Source: Roseiarcus sp963741405
GTDB taxonomy: Bacteria > Pseudomonadota > Alphaproteobacteria > Rhizobiales > Beijerinckiaceae
Direction: 5' to 3'
Assembly: GCA_963741405.1 (NCBI GenBank)
Contig: CAVUHX010000024.1
Location: 1-64,000 of the forward strand
Length of the DNA: 64,000 bases
Part shown: piece after piece, positions 38,714-48,153 of the stretch
How positions within the stretch are numbered: the stretch's first letter is position 1
How the letters are laid out: the number at the start of each line of letters is the position of its first letter
Program-made: the position numbers and the translations under genes
The notes under the pieces: model-generated
Databases searched by the model: none
The model's input: the letters and a program-made list of their open reading frames with translations, nothing else
Told to the model about the DNA's origin: nothing

Positions 38714-39529
38714 TCACCCCTGGCTCTGCAGGCCCGCCTGCTCGACCCTGATTGCGGTCTCCACCGCGTCCTGGCTTGCCCCGTGGTCGCTCCGCACGAA
38801 CGCGCCGTCCTGGCTGTCAAAGCCGACGACGACCCTCACATAGCGGGCGTCGGCGCAGATGCTGAGCGTCGGGTCGAACGCGACCCAGCCGAGGCGAGCG
38901 ATGTGTGCCTCGGCCCAGGCGTGCGCGCCCGCCTTGACGCCGTCTGCGGACGCGGCCAGATAGCCACCGATGAAGCGCGCCGGTATCCCGAGGAAGCGGG
39001 CGCAGGCGATGAAGATTTGAGCGAAGTCACGCGCGTGCCCGCGCCCAAGCGCGAACGCCGCGACCGCCAACTCCGGATCGTCGCCGCTGCCGAAGGCCGT
39101 GGTCTCATGCACCTCCGCCATCAGCCGGTGCATGGCGTCGAGCGGGTCGGCGGCTCCCGCCGTGGCCCCGGCGGCGAAGTCGCGCAGCGCGCCATTGACA
39201 TGCGCGAGTTGGCTTTCCCGAAGATACATATCTGGCGGCAGCCGCTCCACGGCGCCGCGAACAATGCCGGCCGCGTCCGTCGTTTCAACCTCACCCGCGG
39301 CCGTGACAGTCAGCTTCTCGACCGGGGCGCCGTGATGCGAGAATGCCGTCACAACATTGCCGTGGGCGTCCTCGCTCTGACGGAGGGCGCTGTCGAGATC
39401 GGCGTCGATGCGCCAGCCGAGGACATATTGGCTGTCGAAGCCGTGGGGGGTAAGCCGCAGGTTCTGGATTAGCATCCGCGCCGCCGGGGCGTAGCGGTTC
39501 GTCACTTCGTGAGAAACCTGGATCCGCAT
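38714..39529 (-). CDS. Transglutaminase-like protein lacking the catalytic cysteine
   Basis: The 271-residue protein has the bacterial transglutaminase N-terminal domain (residues 1-85, VSHEVTNRYAPAARML) and the protease-like core. The catalytic histidine and aspartate regions are present (GAHAWAEAHI; VAFDPTLS). The nucleophile segment, normally GVCRDFA, reads GHARDFA at residues 164-170, with Ala166 at the cysteine position. It therefore probably does not act as a cysteine protease or transglutaminase. It is the last gene of the ATP-grasp/alpha-E operon. Confidence 0.88.
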   Translation of the reverse strand: MRIQVSHEVTNRYAPAARMLIQNLRLTPHGFDSQYVLGWRIDADLDSALRQSEDAHGNVVTAFSHHGAPVEKLTVTAAGEVETTDAAGIVRGAVERLPPDMYLRESQLAHVNGALRDFAAGATAGAADPLDAMHRLMAEVHETTAFGSGDDPELAVAAFALGRGHARDFAQIFIACARFLGIPARFIGGYLAASADGVKAGAHAWAEAHIARLGWVAFDPTLSICADARYVRVVVGFDSQDGAFVRSDHGASQDAVETAIRVEQAGLQSQG

Positions 39530-39544
39530 CGCTGTCCCCGCCCC

Positions 39545-40504
39545 TCAGGTGAAGAGATACTGCTCGGAAATCGTCTCCGACAGCCGGGTGTTATCCCCGA
39601 TGAAGCCGGTGATGAACTCGTGCAGGCCACCTTGGAAGATCTGGGTCATGCTCGATCGCTCGAGCTTCGCGTGCATGGCGCGCGCCTGCCGCTGCGCGAC
39701 GCCGCTGCGGCCGTCGTCGCGCGCCAGGCTGTCGAGGGCGCGGTCGATGCTCTCGTAGCAGGAGATCAGCGAGCGTGGCATCGATCGCTTCAGGATCAGA
39801 AGGTCGGCGATCAGCCACGGCTTCACCCGGTCCCGGTACACCCAATGGTACGCGGTCGCCGCCGAAACCGCCCGTAGGATGGCGACCCACTGGAAATAGT
39901 CGAGCGAGCCGCCAACTGGCTCTGTCGAGGGCAGGAGCAGATGATACTTGACGTCGAGGAGCCGGGCGGTGTTGTCGGCGCGTTCGATGAAGACGCCGAG
40001 CCGATTGAACCAGTAAGCGTCGTTGCGCAGCATGGTGCGATAGCAGGAGCCGTCGAAGTCGAGCGATGCCTTTTTCACATAGTCGAGAAAGCGGGTCAGC
40101 GCGACGCGGTCGAGCGGGCGGGCGAAGCGATGGCTGGTCTCGAAGCGCCTGAGCTCGAGCCAGGCGTCGTTGATTGCAGTCCACGTTTCTGCGGTGAGCG
40201 CCGTTCGCACCGCGCGGCCCGCAGTCCTGGCATTCTCGAGGCAGTTGCAGATCGACGATGGGTTCGTCCGGTCGAAGGTCAGAAACTCGACCGCGGTCTC
40301 CTCGTCGAGCGAGCCGTGCGCGGCGATAAAGCTGTCGTAAGCGCCGGCGGCGTTGAGCGCGCCTTCCCACTCGCCGGTCTTGTCGCCGTCCGATTTCGGG
40401 AGATATTCGAGTCTCAGCGTCGCCTCGATCGTGCGGGCGATGTAATCGGCGCGCTCCATCGCGCGGGCGAGCCAGAAGAGATTGTCGGCTGTGCGGGCAA
40501 GCAT
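39545..40504 (-). CDS. Alpha-E domain protein
   Basis: The 319-residue all-helical protein starts with the family signature MLARTADNLFWLARAMERAD. It later has FLTFDRTNPSSICNCLENAR and FIERADNTARLLDVKYHLLL, characteristic of the alpha-E domain. Alpha-E proteins are encoded with circularly permuted ATP-grasp enzymes and transglutaminase-like proteins and are predicted to take part in synthesis or transfer of a small peptide. It lies 3 bp downstream of the ATP-grasp gene and 15 bp upstream of the transglutaminase-like gene. Confidence 0.93.
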   Translation of the reverse strand: MLARTADNLFWLARAMERADYIARTIEATLRLEYLPKSDGDKTGEWEGALNAAGAYDSFIAAHGSLDEETAVEFLTFDRTNPSSICNCLENARTAGRAVRTALTAETWTAINDAWLELRRFETSHRFARPLDRVALTRFLDYVKKASLDFDGSCYRTMLRNDAYWFNRLGVFIERADNTARLLDVKYHLLLPSTEPVGGSLDYFQWVAILRAVSAATAYHWVYRDRVKPWLIADLLILKRSMPRSLISCYESIDRALDSLARDDGRSGVAQRQARAMHAKLERSSMTQIFQGGLHEFITGFIGDNTRLSETISEQYLFT

Positions 40505-40507
40505 CGG

Positions 40508-41950
40508 TCACACCTCCTCTCCCTCGAGATCGTCGACCACCCAGGTGTCCTTGGTCCCTCCACCCTGGCTAGAATTGACCACGAGAGAGCCCTCCTTGAG
40601 CGCCACGCGCGTGAGCCCGCCCGGCACGATCCGAACGCCGTCGGCGCCGGAAAGCACGAACGGCCGCAAATCCACGTGACGCGACGCGACCCCGCCTTCA
40701 AAAGACGACGGACATGTCGAGAGCGCGAGCGTCGGCTGGGCGATGTAGTTGCCTGGATCGGCCTTAATCTTGGCCGCGAACTGCTCGCGCTGGGCGACGG
40801 TCGCATGCGGACCGACCAGCATGCCGTACCCGCCCGACCCATTGACCTCTTTAACCACCAATTCGCCCAAGCGCTCGAGCACGTACTTCAGTCCGTCCGG
40901 TTCGCGGCAGCGATAGGTCGGCACGTTCTTCAATAGCGGCTCTTCGGAAAGGTAGAACCGGACAAAATCCGGCACGTAACTGTAAATTGCCTTGTCGTCG
41001 GCAACTCCGGTGCCGATCGCATTCGCAATCGTCACGTTGCCCGCCAAATAGGCGCCAACAAGGCCCGGCACGCCCAAGATCGACGTCGGATTGAACACGA
41101 GCGGATCGAGAAAATCGTCATCGACCCGCCGGTAGATCACATCGACCCGGCGCGGCCCGAGCGTGGTACGCATAAAGACCTGCTCGTCCTCGACGAACAA
41201 GTCACGGCCTTCGACCAGCTCGACCCCGAGCTTGTCGGCGAGAAAGGAATGCTCGTAGTAGGCGGAGTTGTAGAGGCCGGGCGTCAGGATCACGATGGTT
41301 GCCTCTTCGCGACCCGTGCGAGGCGCGACCGAACGCAGGCAGGCGAGCAGTTCGTCCGGATAGTCATCCACCGGCGCGACGTGGTGGCGGGCGAAAAGGT
41401 CTGGCAGGAGCCGCATCGTCACTTCCCGGTTTTCCAGCATGTACGAGACGCCGGACGGCGTGCGGGCGTTGTCCTCCAGCACGTAGAACGACTCGCCGTC
41501 GACTCGCACGATGTCAATTCCGGCGATGTGAACCCAGACGTCGTGAGGCGCACGACGGCCTATCATCTCCGGTCGGTAGAATGGATTTCGAAGGATGAGT
41601 TCAGGCGGCACGATCCCCTCCTTAAGGATCGCCCGCTCACCATAGACATCCTTGAGGAAAAGGTTCAGCGCCCGCGCCCGCTGCGTGAGCCCCGCTTCAA
41701 GCCTTCGCCACTCCCCGCGCGAGATCAGGCGCGGTACGATGTCGAATGGAATCAGCCGCTCGGCCGCATCCTTGTCGCCGTAGACGCCGAACGTGATGCC
41801 GATCCGGCGAAACATGTATTCCGCCTGCGCGCGGCGCGAGGCGAGCAAGTCTGGCGGCGTTTCGTCGAGCCAACGCGCGACCTTCTTGTAAAGCGTTCGG
41901 GCTCGATCGCTTGCGGCTCCCATTTCGTCAAACGCCACGACCCCCGCCAT
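40508..41950 (-). CDS. Circularly permuted ATP-grasp type 2 family protein
   Basis: The protein is about 480 residues. Characteristic segments are FGVYGDKDAAERLIPFDIVP, FYVLEDNARTPSGVSYMLEN, ILTPGLYNSAYYEHSFLADK and VVKEVNGSGGYGMLVGP. Members are predicted carboxylate-amine ligases that use ATP, probably to form a peptide. The likely start is the ATG at 41950 (MAGVVAFDEMG); an ATG 12 bp upstream is also in frame. It is the first gene of the ATP-grasp/alpha-E/transglutaminase-like operon. The product of this triad has not been established to my knowledge. Confidence 0.93.
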   Translation of the reverse strand: MAGVVAFDEMGAASDRARTLYKKVARWLDETPPDLLASRRAQAEYMFRRIGITFGVYGDKDAAERLIPFDIVPRLISRGEWRRLEAGLTQRARALNLFLKDVYGERAILKEGIVPPELILRNPFYRPEMIGRRAPHDVWVHIAGIDIVRVDGESFYVLEDNARTPSGVSYMLENREVTMRLLPDLFARHHVAPVDDYPDELLACLRSVAPRTGREEATIVILTPGLYNSAYYEHSFLADKLGVELVEGRDLFVEDEQVFMRTTLGPRRVDVIYRRVDDDFLDPLVFNPTSILGVPGLVGAYLAGNVTIANAIGTGVADDKAIYSYVPDFVRFYLSEEPLLKNVPTYRCREPDGLKYVLERLGELVVKEVNGSGGYGMLVGPHATVAQREQFAAKIKADPGNYIAQPTLALSTCPSSFEGGVASRHVDLRPFVLSGADGVRIVPGGLTRVALKEGSLVVNSSQGGGTKDTWVVDDLEGEEV

Positions 41951-41965
41951 GCTGTAACCCACTCA

Positions 41966-42676
41966 TCATCCGGCGGTCCGTCCCACCCGATCTTGATCCC
42001 GCCACGCAACTTCCGTGCCGAGAGTGCGGATGATCTCGAGCACGCGACAGCCGGGCATGGCCGCTTCCCGCGGCCATGCTGCAAAATCACCGACCTCCGC
42101 CATTGCCTGCACAAGTAGCGCACGGAACGTTTCCCGCGACACCGCGACGGCTCCAAGGCTCGCCAGATGCGCGGTCAGGAACTGCGTGTCCAGAAGGCGG
42201 AACCGACCCACCAGGAGACGCGCAAAAAGATGGACAAGCGCAACCTTCGACGCGTCGCGCACGCGATGGAACATGCTCTCGCCGAAAAAAGCGCCCCGGA
42301 GGCTTACGCCGTAGAGGCCGCCAACCAATTCCTCGTCTTGGTATACCTCGATCGAGTGTGCGTGTCCCGCCTCAAAGAGGTTGGAATAGAGGCGCAGGAT
42401 CTCGTCGTTGATCCAAGTAGTTTCGCGCTCAGCACAAGCGCGCATCACCGCCCAAAAGTCGTGATCGGCGACGACGCGAAATCGCTCCGAACGCACCGAC
42501 TTGGCGAGGCTACGCGAGACGACGAGCTGGTTGAGCGGGAAAATGCCCCGCTCGTGCGGCTCAACCCAGAATAGCTCGTTGGCCTCCCGACTCTCGGCCA
42601 TAGGGAATACGCCGATGGAATAAGCCCTGAGCAGAATGTCAGCCGTGAGCTGGAACTTGCGCGGGCTGCTCTTCAT
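41966..42676 (-). CDS. aat: Leucyl/phenylalanyl-tRNA--protein transferase
   Basis: The 236-residue GNAT-fold enzyme begins LTADILLRAYSIGVFPMAES, and the conserved segments WVEPHERGIFPL, GLYGVSLRGAFFGESMFH and LLDTQFLTAHLASLGAV follow. It transfers Leu or Phe from charged tRNA to proteins with N-terminal Arg or Lys, creating ClpS-recognised degrons. Together with clpS, clpA and bpt in this window it makes a full N-degron route. The frame is intact. The gene is followed 15 bp later by the ATP-grasp operon on the same strand. Confidence 0.97.
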   Translation of the reverse strand: MKSSPRKFQLTADILLRAYSIGVFPMAESREANELFWVEPHERGIFPLNQLVVSRSLAKSVRSERFRVVADHDFWAVMRACAERETTWINDEILRLYSNLFEAGHAHSIEVYQDEELVGGLYGVSLRGAFFGESMFHRVRDASKVALVHLFARLLVGRFRLLDTQFLTAHLASLGAVAVSRETFRALLVQAMAEVGDFAAWPREAAMPGCRVLEIIRTLGTEVAWRDQDRVGRTAG

Positions 42677-43058
42677 CAGCGGATCGTGAAGCCGTCATGG
42701 AGGAACGTCAAGGCGGCCCTTCTTTCGTCTCGAGGCGACGGATTTCATCAGCGACGACGAAGAAGCTGATGAAATCGGCGCCGCCAGCGAGTCAGCTGGT
42801 TGGTTCAGTGGCGTGCAAGATTCTCTCCCGGAGTGCGTCGGTTGTTCATTGCCTTTCGACAATTGAGGAGATAGAACCCTTGTTGACTCGCCTTGCCCAG
42901 TCAGCTATCCGCGTAAACAAAACCAATTGATCGTAACGGGGCGGCAGGTTCGATCATCGGGAATCCAAAGTGCTTCGCAAACAGTAGATAGTCCGCAACT
43001 GGGCCAGAGTTGCGAAATACACTTTTGGGTTGTTGTCAGTGTGATCGGTGGTTCTATA
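42677..43058. other. Divergent intergenic region, aat / TetR regulator
   Basis: The 382 bp between the aat start and the TetR start presumably hold both promoters. A 77-codon open frame at 42697-42930 has no family resemblance, and I do not call it. TTGACT occurs near 42882 without a convincing -10. The region is less GC-rich than its surroundings. Confidence 0.5.
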
Positions 43059-43658
43059 GTGGAAACGACTCTTTCGACGAAACAGCAGCTTCTGAAAGCT
43101 GCGGCCGGCCTACTTGATAATGGAGGCCCGAGCGCGGTGACGCTTCGGGCGGTGGGAGACAAGGTCGGGGTTTCCCAGACAGCTCCCTATCGACATTTCA
43201 AAGACAAGCACGACCTTCTTGAGGTGATTGCGCGTGAAACCTTCGGCGAGGTCTCCGAGTTTCTGAGGGATGCAGTCCGCAAAGCCAATTCGCCGCTTGG
43301 AGCGTTGCGCATCGCCATCCGAGAATATCTCGATGTCGCGCGTCGTTACCCGCTGCGGCACCGTCTGCTGTTCGAGATCAGCGAGGAAGGCGGACTGCAG
43401 TCCGAGGCGCGTCACGCCTTTGAATTGATCAGGGAACTGGTGGCAGCTGCCCAGCGTGCCGGCGAACTCCACGAAGGCGACCCATCGAGGATTTCCGCGC
43501 TGATCTGCAGCACTGTGCACGGTCTGGCGAAGCTCGAACGACTGGACCAACCGAATACCGAGTCGCCCTTGAGAGACGTCGATGCGCTTTCGATTTTTTT
43601 TGTCGACTTGATCGCCAGGCAGACGGGAGAAAGAGCCCGAGTCGACGCTCTCACGTAG
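43059..43658 (+). CDS. TetR/AcrR family transcriptional regulator
   Basis: This roughly 200-residue regulator has the TetR HTH: KQQLLKAAAGLLDNGGPSAV, then LRAVGDKVGVSQTAPYRHFKD with the recognition helix. The C-terminal part (LRIAIREYLDVARRYPLRHR) matches TetR_C-type ligand-binding domains. The start is probably GTG at 43059, with a GGTGG ribosome site 7 bp upstream; longer in-frame starts up to 42927 add sequence unlike a TetR protein. It is convergent with the aminotransferase gene. Its target is not evident. Confidence 0.88.
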   Translation: METTLSTKQQLLKAAAGLLDNGGPSAVTLRAVGDKVGVSQTAPYRHFKDKHDLLEVIARETFGEVSEFLRDAVRKANSPLGALRIAIREYLDVARRYPLRHRLLFEISEEGGLQSEARHAFELIRELVAAAQRAGELHEGDPSRISALICSTVHGLAKLERLDQPNTESPLRDVDALSIFFVDLIARQTGERARVDALT

Positions 43659-43698
43659 GTCATCAAATCGAACGTCAACCCGTTCCGGCGACACGTCG

Positions 43699-43721
43699 AG
43701 CCGGCTCTTCGAGAGCCGGCT
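43699..43721. repeat. Perfect 10-bp inverted repeat between convergent genes
   Basis: AGCCGGCTCT and AGAGCCGGCT are separated by 3 bp (TCG). The repeat lies between the stops of the TetR gene and the aminotransferase gene. No T run follows on either strand, so it is not a standard intrinsic terminator, but it could stall polymerase or protect mRNA ends. Confidence 0.6.
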
Positions 43722-43815
43722 GCGGGCGGCGTAGTTCAGGCGGTTGAAGGTCCGGGTTCGTTGATAGAACCGGCTTTGCGTGAGGTAGTTCAGGCCACAT
43801 CGCTTTCGCCTCGGC

Positions 43816-45033
43816 TCAAGCCGGCTTCTTCAACTTCACAACGTTGTGCAGCGTGTCGTCGGCGGTGTCGAAGAAACGCCGGATGCCGCGCGCCGCCTGT
43901 CGGATTCGCTGCTCGTTTTCGACCAGCGCGAGTCGCACGAACTCGTCGCCGTGCTCGCCGAATCCGATGCCCGGCGCCACGGCGACATCGGCCTTCTCGA
44001 TCAGAAGCTTCGAGAATTCGAGGCTGCCCAGATGGCGAAAGCGCTCCGGCACCTGCGTCCAGGCGAACATCGAGGCGCTCGGCTTCTCAATCGGCCAACC
44101 GGCCGCCGCGAAACTCTCGATCATCACGTCGCGGCGGCGCTTGTATGTCGCGCGCATCTCGCGGATGCAGTCTTCGGGGCCGTTGAGAGCGGCCGCGGCG
44201 GCGACCTGAATGGGGGTGTAGGCCCCGTAGTCGAGATAGGACTTTACCCGCGCGAGCGCTGCGAGCAACCGCTCGTTGCCCACGGCGAAGCCGATGCGCC
44301 AGCCGGCCATGGAGAAGGTTTTCGACATCGAGGAGAATTCCACCGCGACATCGAACGCACCCGGCGCCTGAAGCACCGACGGCGGCGGCTCGTCCTCGAA
44401 ATAAACCTCGGCGTAGGCGACGTCGGACAGCACGAAAATCTCGTGCTTGCGGGCGAACAGGACGAGGTCCTTGTAGAAGTCGAGCGAGGCGACCATCGCT
44501 GTCGGATTGGACGGATAGCACACGACCACCGCGATTGGCTTCGGGATCGAATGGATGATCGCCCGTTCGAGGGAGACAAAGAACTCGGGCGAAGGTTCGA
44601 TTGGAACGGAGCGAATCACACCACCCGCCATCAGGAAGCCGAAGGCGTGGATCGGATAAGACGGATTCGGCACCAGAACCACGTCGCCCGGCGCGGTGAT
44701 CGCCTGCGCCATATTGGCGAAGCCTTCCTTGGAGCCGAGCGTGGCGACGACCTGGGTCTCCGGGTCGAGCTTCACACCGAAGCGACGACCGTAGTAGGCG
44801 GCTTGCGCACGGCGCAGGCCAGCGATGCCTTTGGACGCGGAATAGCGGTCGGTCCGAGGCTTGCCGACAGTCTCGACCAGCTTGTCGATCACGTGCCTGG
44901 GTGCCGGAAGATCCGGGTTGCCCATGCCAAGATCGATGATGTCGGCGCCGGCGGCGCGGGCCTTCGCCTTGAGCTTGTTGACCTGCTCGAAGACATAAGG
45001 CGGCAGACGCCGCACGCGGTGAAAGTCGCTCAT
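43816..45033 (-). CDS. Aminotransferase class I/II, AlaC/DapL-like
   Basis: The 405-residue PLP enzyme has IDLGMGNPDLPAP near the N-terminus, the pyridoxal-binding CYPSNPTA and LSDVAYAEVYF, and the Schiff-base lysine in SSMSKTFSMAGWRIGF. The closest named enzymes are the alanine transaminase AlaC and LL-diaminopimelate aminotransferase. In alphaproteobacteria this group usually serves alanine or branched amino-acid transamination. The ATG at 45033 is chosen because MSDFHRVRRLPPYVF is the conserved start. It is intact. Confidence 0.93.
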   Translation of the reverse strand: MSDFHRVRRLPPYVFEQVNKLKAKARAAGADIIDLGMGNPDLPAPRHVIDKLVETVGKPRTDRYSASKGIAGLRRAQAAYYGRRFGVKLDPETQVVATLGSKEGFANMAQAITAPGDVVLVPNPSYPIHAFGFLMAGGVIRSVPIEPSPEFFVSLERAIIHSIPKPIAVVVCYPSNPTAMVASLDFYKDLVLFARKHEIFVLSDVAYAEVYFEDEPPPSVLQAPGAFDVAVEFSSMSKTFSMAGWRIGFAVGNERLLAALARVKSYLDYGAYTPIQVAAAAALNGPEDCIREMRATYKRRRDVMIESFAAAGWPIEKPSASMFAWTQVPERFRHLGSLEFSKLLIEKADVAVAPGIGFGEHGDEFVRLALVENEQRIRQAARGIRRFFDTADDTLHNVVKLKKPA

Positions 45034-45127
45034 AATTCCAAATATCCTTGGGTGTCGTCCCCCCACGGCGCGCGTCGCCGTCGAAAGAACTGTTAGCATC
45101 GCGGACGCTCGACCCGCAAACGGCGTC

Positions 45128-45517
45128 CTATTGTTTTGGAGCGGCAGGTTTTGACTTCGCCCTCCTGGCCGCAGCTTCCTGCGCGATAGCCCTGGCAGCC
45201 GGCGGGAAGGCCTGCCGGATTGCGTCGTCCCGCTTCTGAACCGAATCAAGGTCGCCTTTCACCGCCTGCAGTTGCTTGTCGCTCAATGCAGGTCGCGCAG
45301 GCTCGGGCGATGGCTGGAATACAGGGATGTATTCGAGGTCACCATTCGGCCGAGACTGCAGGACGAAGTCGGCCGGCGGTGCGAGATCGGTGGCGAAGCC
45401 CATCGCTTTCATCACGCTCTTCAGCGGGCTGTCGCCCTGCTGGGCGAAACTTGCCGACGACATGAGACACGCCGCGGACGCGGCGACGATCCCGATCCAT
45501 GCACTCGACATCGCCAT
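45128..45517 (-). CDS. Periplasmic hypothetical protein
   Basis: This 129-residue protein begins with a signal peptide cleaved near SFAQQ (WIGIVAASAACLMSSASFA). The mature part has LAPPADFVLQSRPNGDLEYIPVFQPSPEP and a basic, Ala/Lys-rich C-terminus. The motif with DFV...RP..DLEYIPVF is typical of a small uncharacterised family in Hyphomicrobiales. It lies upstream of the aminotransferase on the same strand, with a 94-bp gap. No function can be assigned. Confidence 0.75.
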   Translation of the reverse strand: MAMSSAWIGIVAASAACLMSSASFAQQGDSPLKSVMKAMGFATDLAPPADFVLQSRPNGDLEYIPVFQPSPEPARPALSDKQLQAVKGDLDSVQKRDDAIRQAFPPAARAIAQEAAARRAKSKPAAPKQ

Positions 45518-45663
45518 CGTCTCGTCCTTTCATCGGAAGCTGCTGGTTCTCCCGCCTGACAACTCCTCCCAACCGAAAGTCGTTGTGGCGTAGCGCCGGG
45601 GTAGTAACCTAATATGACGAAAACTGGACCGGGTCTTCCCCCGGCGCCACGTGGGAACGCACC

Positions 45664-48048
45664 ATGCCGAAACCCGGTGAAAAGAAAGCCAAGCCGCGCC
45701 TGAACGCCGGGAGCCCCTCCCCCGTCCCAGCGGACCTGGAAAAAACGACGTCCTCAGCCGTTCCGCGATCCAAGAAAGTTGTTTCGCAAGGCGTTTCGCC
45801 AGCGCCGGCCGCCGCGAAAACACGGAAGAGTCGGTCAAAGCCAAAATGGATCAATTCGCTACCATCTGCGCCATACGCAGACGCGCCGCGCCGCGGCGGA
45901 AAGAGCGTGAAGTCAGACGCGCTCGACAGCTGGGTCAACGCCCCCCCGCCCAACGATTTGGCCCGGGCGCAGGAGAACCAAACGGTCCGTTCGATCGGCC
46001 TGGAACCGGTAAGCGAGACCGCGCCTAACCCCGGAAAAGCTCCGCACCCAGCCAAGCGCAAATCCTCTTCGGCGCCCATTTCCGCACGATCCGCGGCAAA
46101 GGCAAATCGGCGCGAAGACCCGCCTGCCTCCGCGGAATCCGTTTCCGCCATCGCACCCTCCCCGGCCGCGCTTCCCTCCCGCTCGACTTCAGCGGAGCCG
46201 GCCCCACTTCCCAAGGCGACTCCGGCGGTGTCGGCCTCCCCGTCGAGTTCGGACGGCGACGCCTTCGGCGGCTACTATCCGATACCGAATGTCGAGGCGC
46301 TGGCCAACAACATCGCCAACGCGATCGAGCAGGCCGGCAAGGCGATGGCCGCATATTTGCGGCCTCGCGCAAGCGGTGAAATCAAGTCGACGATCGCTGA
46401 CGATGTCGGCGAGATGATTCGTTCGCTCGGCCATGTCACCGAATATTACATGTCCGATCCCAAGCGGGCGATCGAGGCGCAGACGGCGCTGACCACCCAG
46501 TTCGTCAACCTGTGGGCCGCGACTCTCCAGCGATTCCAGGGCCTACCGGCCGAGCCGGTCGCCGAGCCCGACCGGACGGACAAGCGCTTCTCGGATGCGC
46601 AGTGGCGCGATAATCCGTTCTTCGATTTTCTGAAGCAGGCATACGTGTTGACGACCCGCTGGGCCGACGACCTCATCAGGCGTGCAGACGAACTCGAGCC
46701 GCACAAGCGCCTCAAGGCGCAGTTCTACTTGCGACAGGTTTCGGCGGCGCTCGCGCCTTCGAATTTTATCGGCACCAATCCCGAACTGATCCGCGCGACC
46801 CTTCAGGAAAGCGGGGAAAACCTCGTGCGCGGCCTCAGGATGCTCGCCGAGGACATCGAAGCCGGAAAGGGAAACCTCCGGATCCGACAGTCGGACGCAC
46901 GATCGTTCAAGCTCGGCGTCAATCTCGCAACGACGCCCGGAAAGGTCATCTTCCGCAACGACCTCATAGAGCTCATCCAATACGAGCCGGCGACGCCCGA
47001 AGTCTACAAGCGGCCGCTCCTCATCGTGCCGCCTTGGATAAACAAGTTCTACATCCTCGACCTGAATCCAGAGAAATCATTCATCCGCTGGGCCGTGTCG
47101 CAGGGCCTCACCGTGTTCGTCATCTCCTGGGTCAATCCGGACGGCCGCCACGCCGACAAGGACTTCGACGCCTATATGCATGAGGGCATCCTGACGGCGC
47201 TCGATTGCCTGGAGCAGGCGACGGGCGAGCGCGATGTGACCACGATCGGCTATTGCGTCGGCGGCACCCTGCTCGCGTCAACACTGGGATACATGGCGGC
47301 GGTCGGGGACAAGCGCATCAACAGCGTCACGTTCTTCACCGCGCTCGTCGATTTCACCGACTGCGGTGACCTGCAGGTGTTCGTCGACGCCGAGCAACTC
47401 AAGGCGGTCGAGGAGCGGATGGCCGAGCAGGGTTATCTCGAAGGCGCGGCGATGGCCCAAGCGTTCAACATGTTGCGGCCGAACGACCTCATCTGGGCCT
47501 ACTATATCAACAATTACCTCAGGGGCAAAGAACCGATACCCTTCGACCTTCTGGTCTGGAATTCCGACTCAACACGGATGCCCGCGGCCAACCACAAGTT
47601 CTATTTGCGCCACTGCTATTTCCAGAACGACCTGTCCAATGGGCGCATGGAGCTGAGCGGCAAGACAGTCGACCTGAAGAAGGTTACGATTCCGATCTAC
47701 CAGCTGGCGACGAAAGAGGATCACATCGCCCCCGCCCGCGGCGTGTTCAAAGGCGCCAAGGTCTTCGGCGGTCCGGTCAAGTTCGTGCTCGCCGGCTCCG
47801 GTCATATCGCGGGCGTCGTCAACCCAGCCGGAAAGCCGAAATACCAGTACTGGACCAACGGCCCGGTCACTGGCGACTTCGACGCCTGGGTCGCCGCCGC
47901 GAACGAGACCCCTGGGTCCTGGTGGCTGGACTGGATCCAATGGATCGCCGCCCAGGCTCCCGAGAAGGTTCCGGCCCGGCAGCCCGGCGAAGGCAAGCTG
48001 AAAGCCATTGGCGACGCACCCGGGGAGTACGTGCGGGTCAAGGCTTGA
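45664..48048 (+). CDS. phaC: Class I polyhydroxyalkanoate synthase with long N-terminal extension
   Basis: The 794-residue protein is longer than the usual 560-640. Residues 1 to about 195 are a Lys, Pro, Ala and Ser-rich low-complexity extension. The synthase then follows: the N-terminal PhaC_N domain, the lipase-like box GYCVGG with nucleophile Cys531, then Asp686 (KEDHIAP) and His714 (GSGHIAG). It polymerises (R)-3-hydroxyacyl-CoA at the surface of PHA granules. It is not next to phaA, phaB or phaR in this window; a phasin gene lies 11 kb away. The frame is intact and the ATG at 45664 is the only good start. Confidence 0.96.
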   Translation: MPKPGEKKAKPRLNAGSPSPVPADLEKTTSSAVPRSKKVVSQGVSPAPAAAKTRKSRSKPKWINSLPSAPYADAPRRGGKSVKSDALDSWVNAPPPNDLARAQENQTVRSIGLEPVSETAPNPGKAPHPAKRKSSSAPISARSAAKANRREDPPASAESVSAIAPSPAALPSRSTSAEPAPLPKATPAVSASPSSSDGDAFGGYYPIPNVEALANNIANAIEQAGKAMAAYLRPRASGEIKSTIADDVGEMIRSLGHVTEYYMSDPKRAIEAQTALTTQFVNLWAATLQRFQGLPAEPVAEPDRTDKRFSDAQWRDNPFFDFLKQAYVLTTRWADDLIRRADELEPHKRLKAQFYLRQVSAALAPSNFIGTNPELIRATLQESGENLVRGLRMLAEDIEAGKGNLRIRQSDARSFKLGVNLATTPGKVIFRNDLIELIQYEPATPEVYKRPLLIVPPWINKFYILDLNPEKSFIRWAVSQGLTVFVISWVNPDGRHADKDFDAYMHEGILTALDCLEQATGERDVTTIGYCVGGTLLASTLGYMAAVGDKRINSVTFFTALVDFTDCGDLQVFVDAEQLKAVEERMAEQGYLEGAAMAQAFNMLRPNDLIWAYYINNYLRGKEPIPFDLLVWNSDSTRMPAANHKFYLRHCYFQNDLSNGRMELSGKTVDLKKVTIPIYQLATKEDHIAPARGVFKGAKVFGGPVKFVLAGSGHIAGVVNPAGKPKYQYWTNGPVTGDFDAWVAAANETPGSWWLDWIQWIAAQAPEKVPARQPGEGKLKAIGDAPGEYVRVKA

Positions 48049-48153
48049 CCCTGCTTATAGAGCGAAAAGCAGGAGCGCCTTCCGCGGGCCGGCGCCTTCC
48101 GCGTCGAAAATACTCGTTGTTCCAGATGGTTCCTACGACTTCGGGCGCAATAG

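Noticed and set aside
43726..43815. tRNA-like words (GTAGTTCAGGC twice, GGGTTCG)
   Set aside because: No acceptor or anticodon stem pairs with them; at most a degenerate tRNA remnant.
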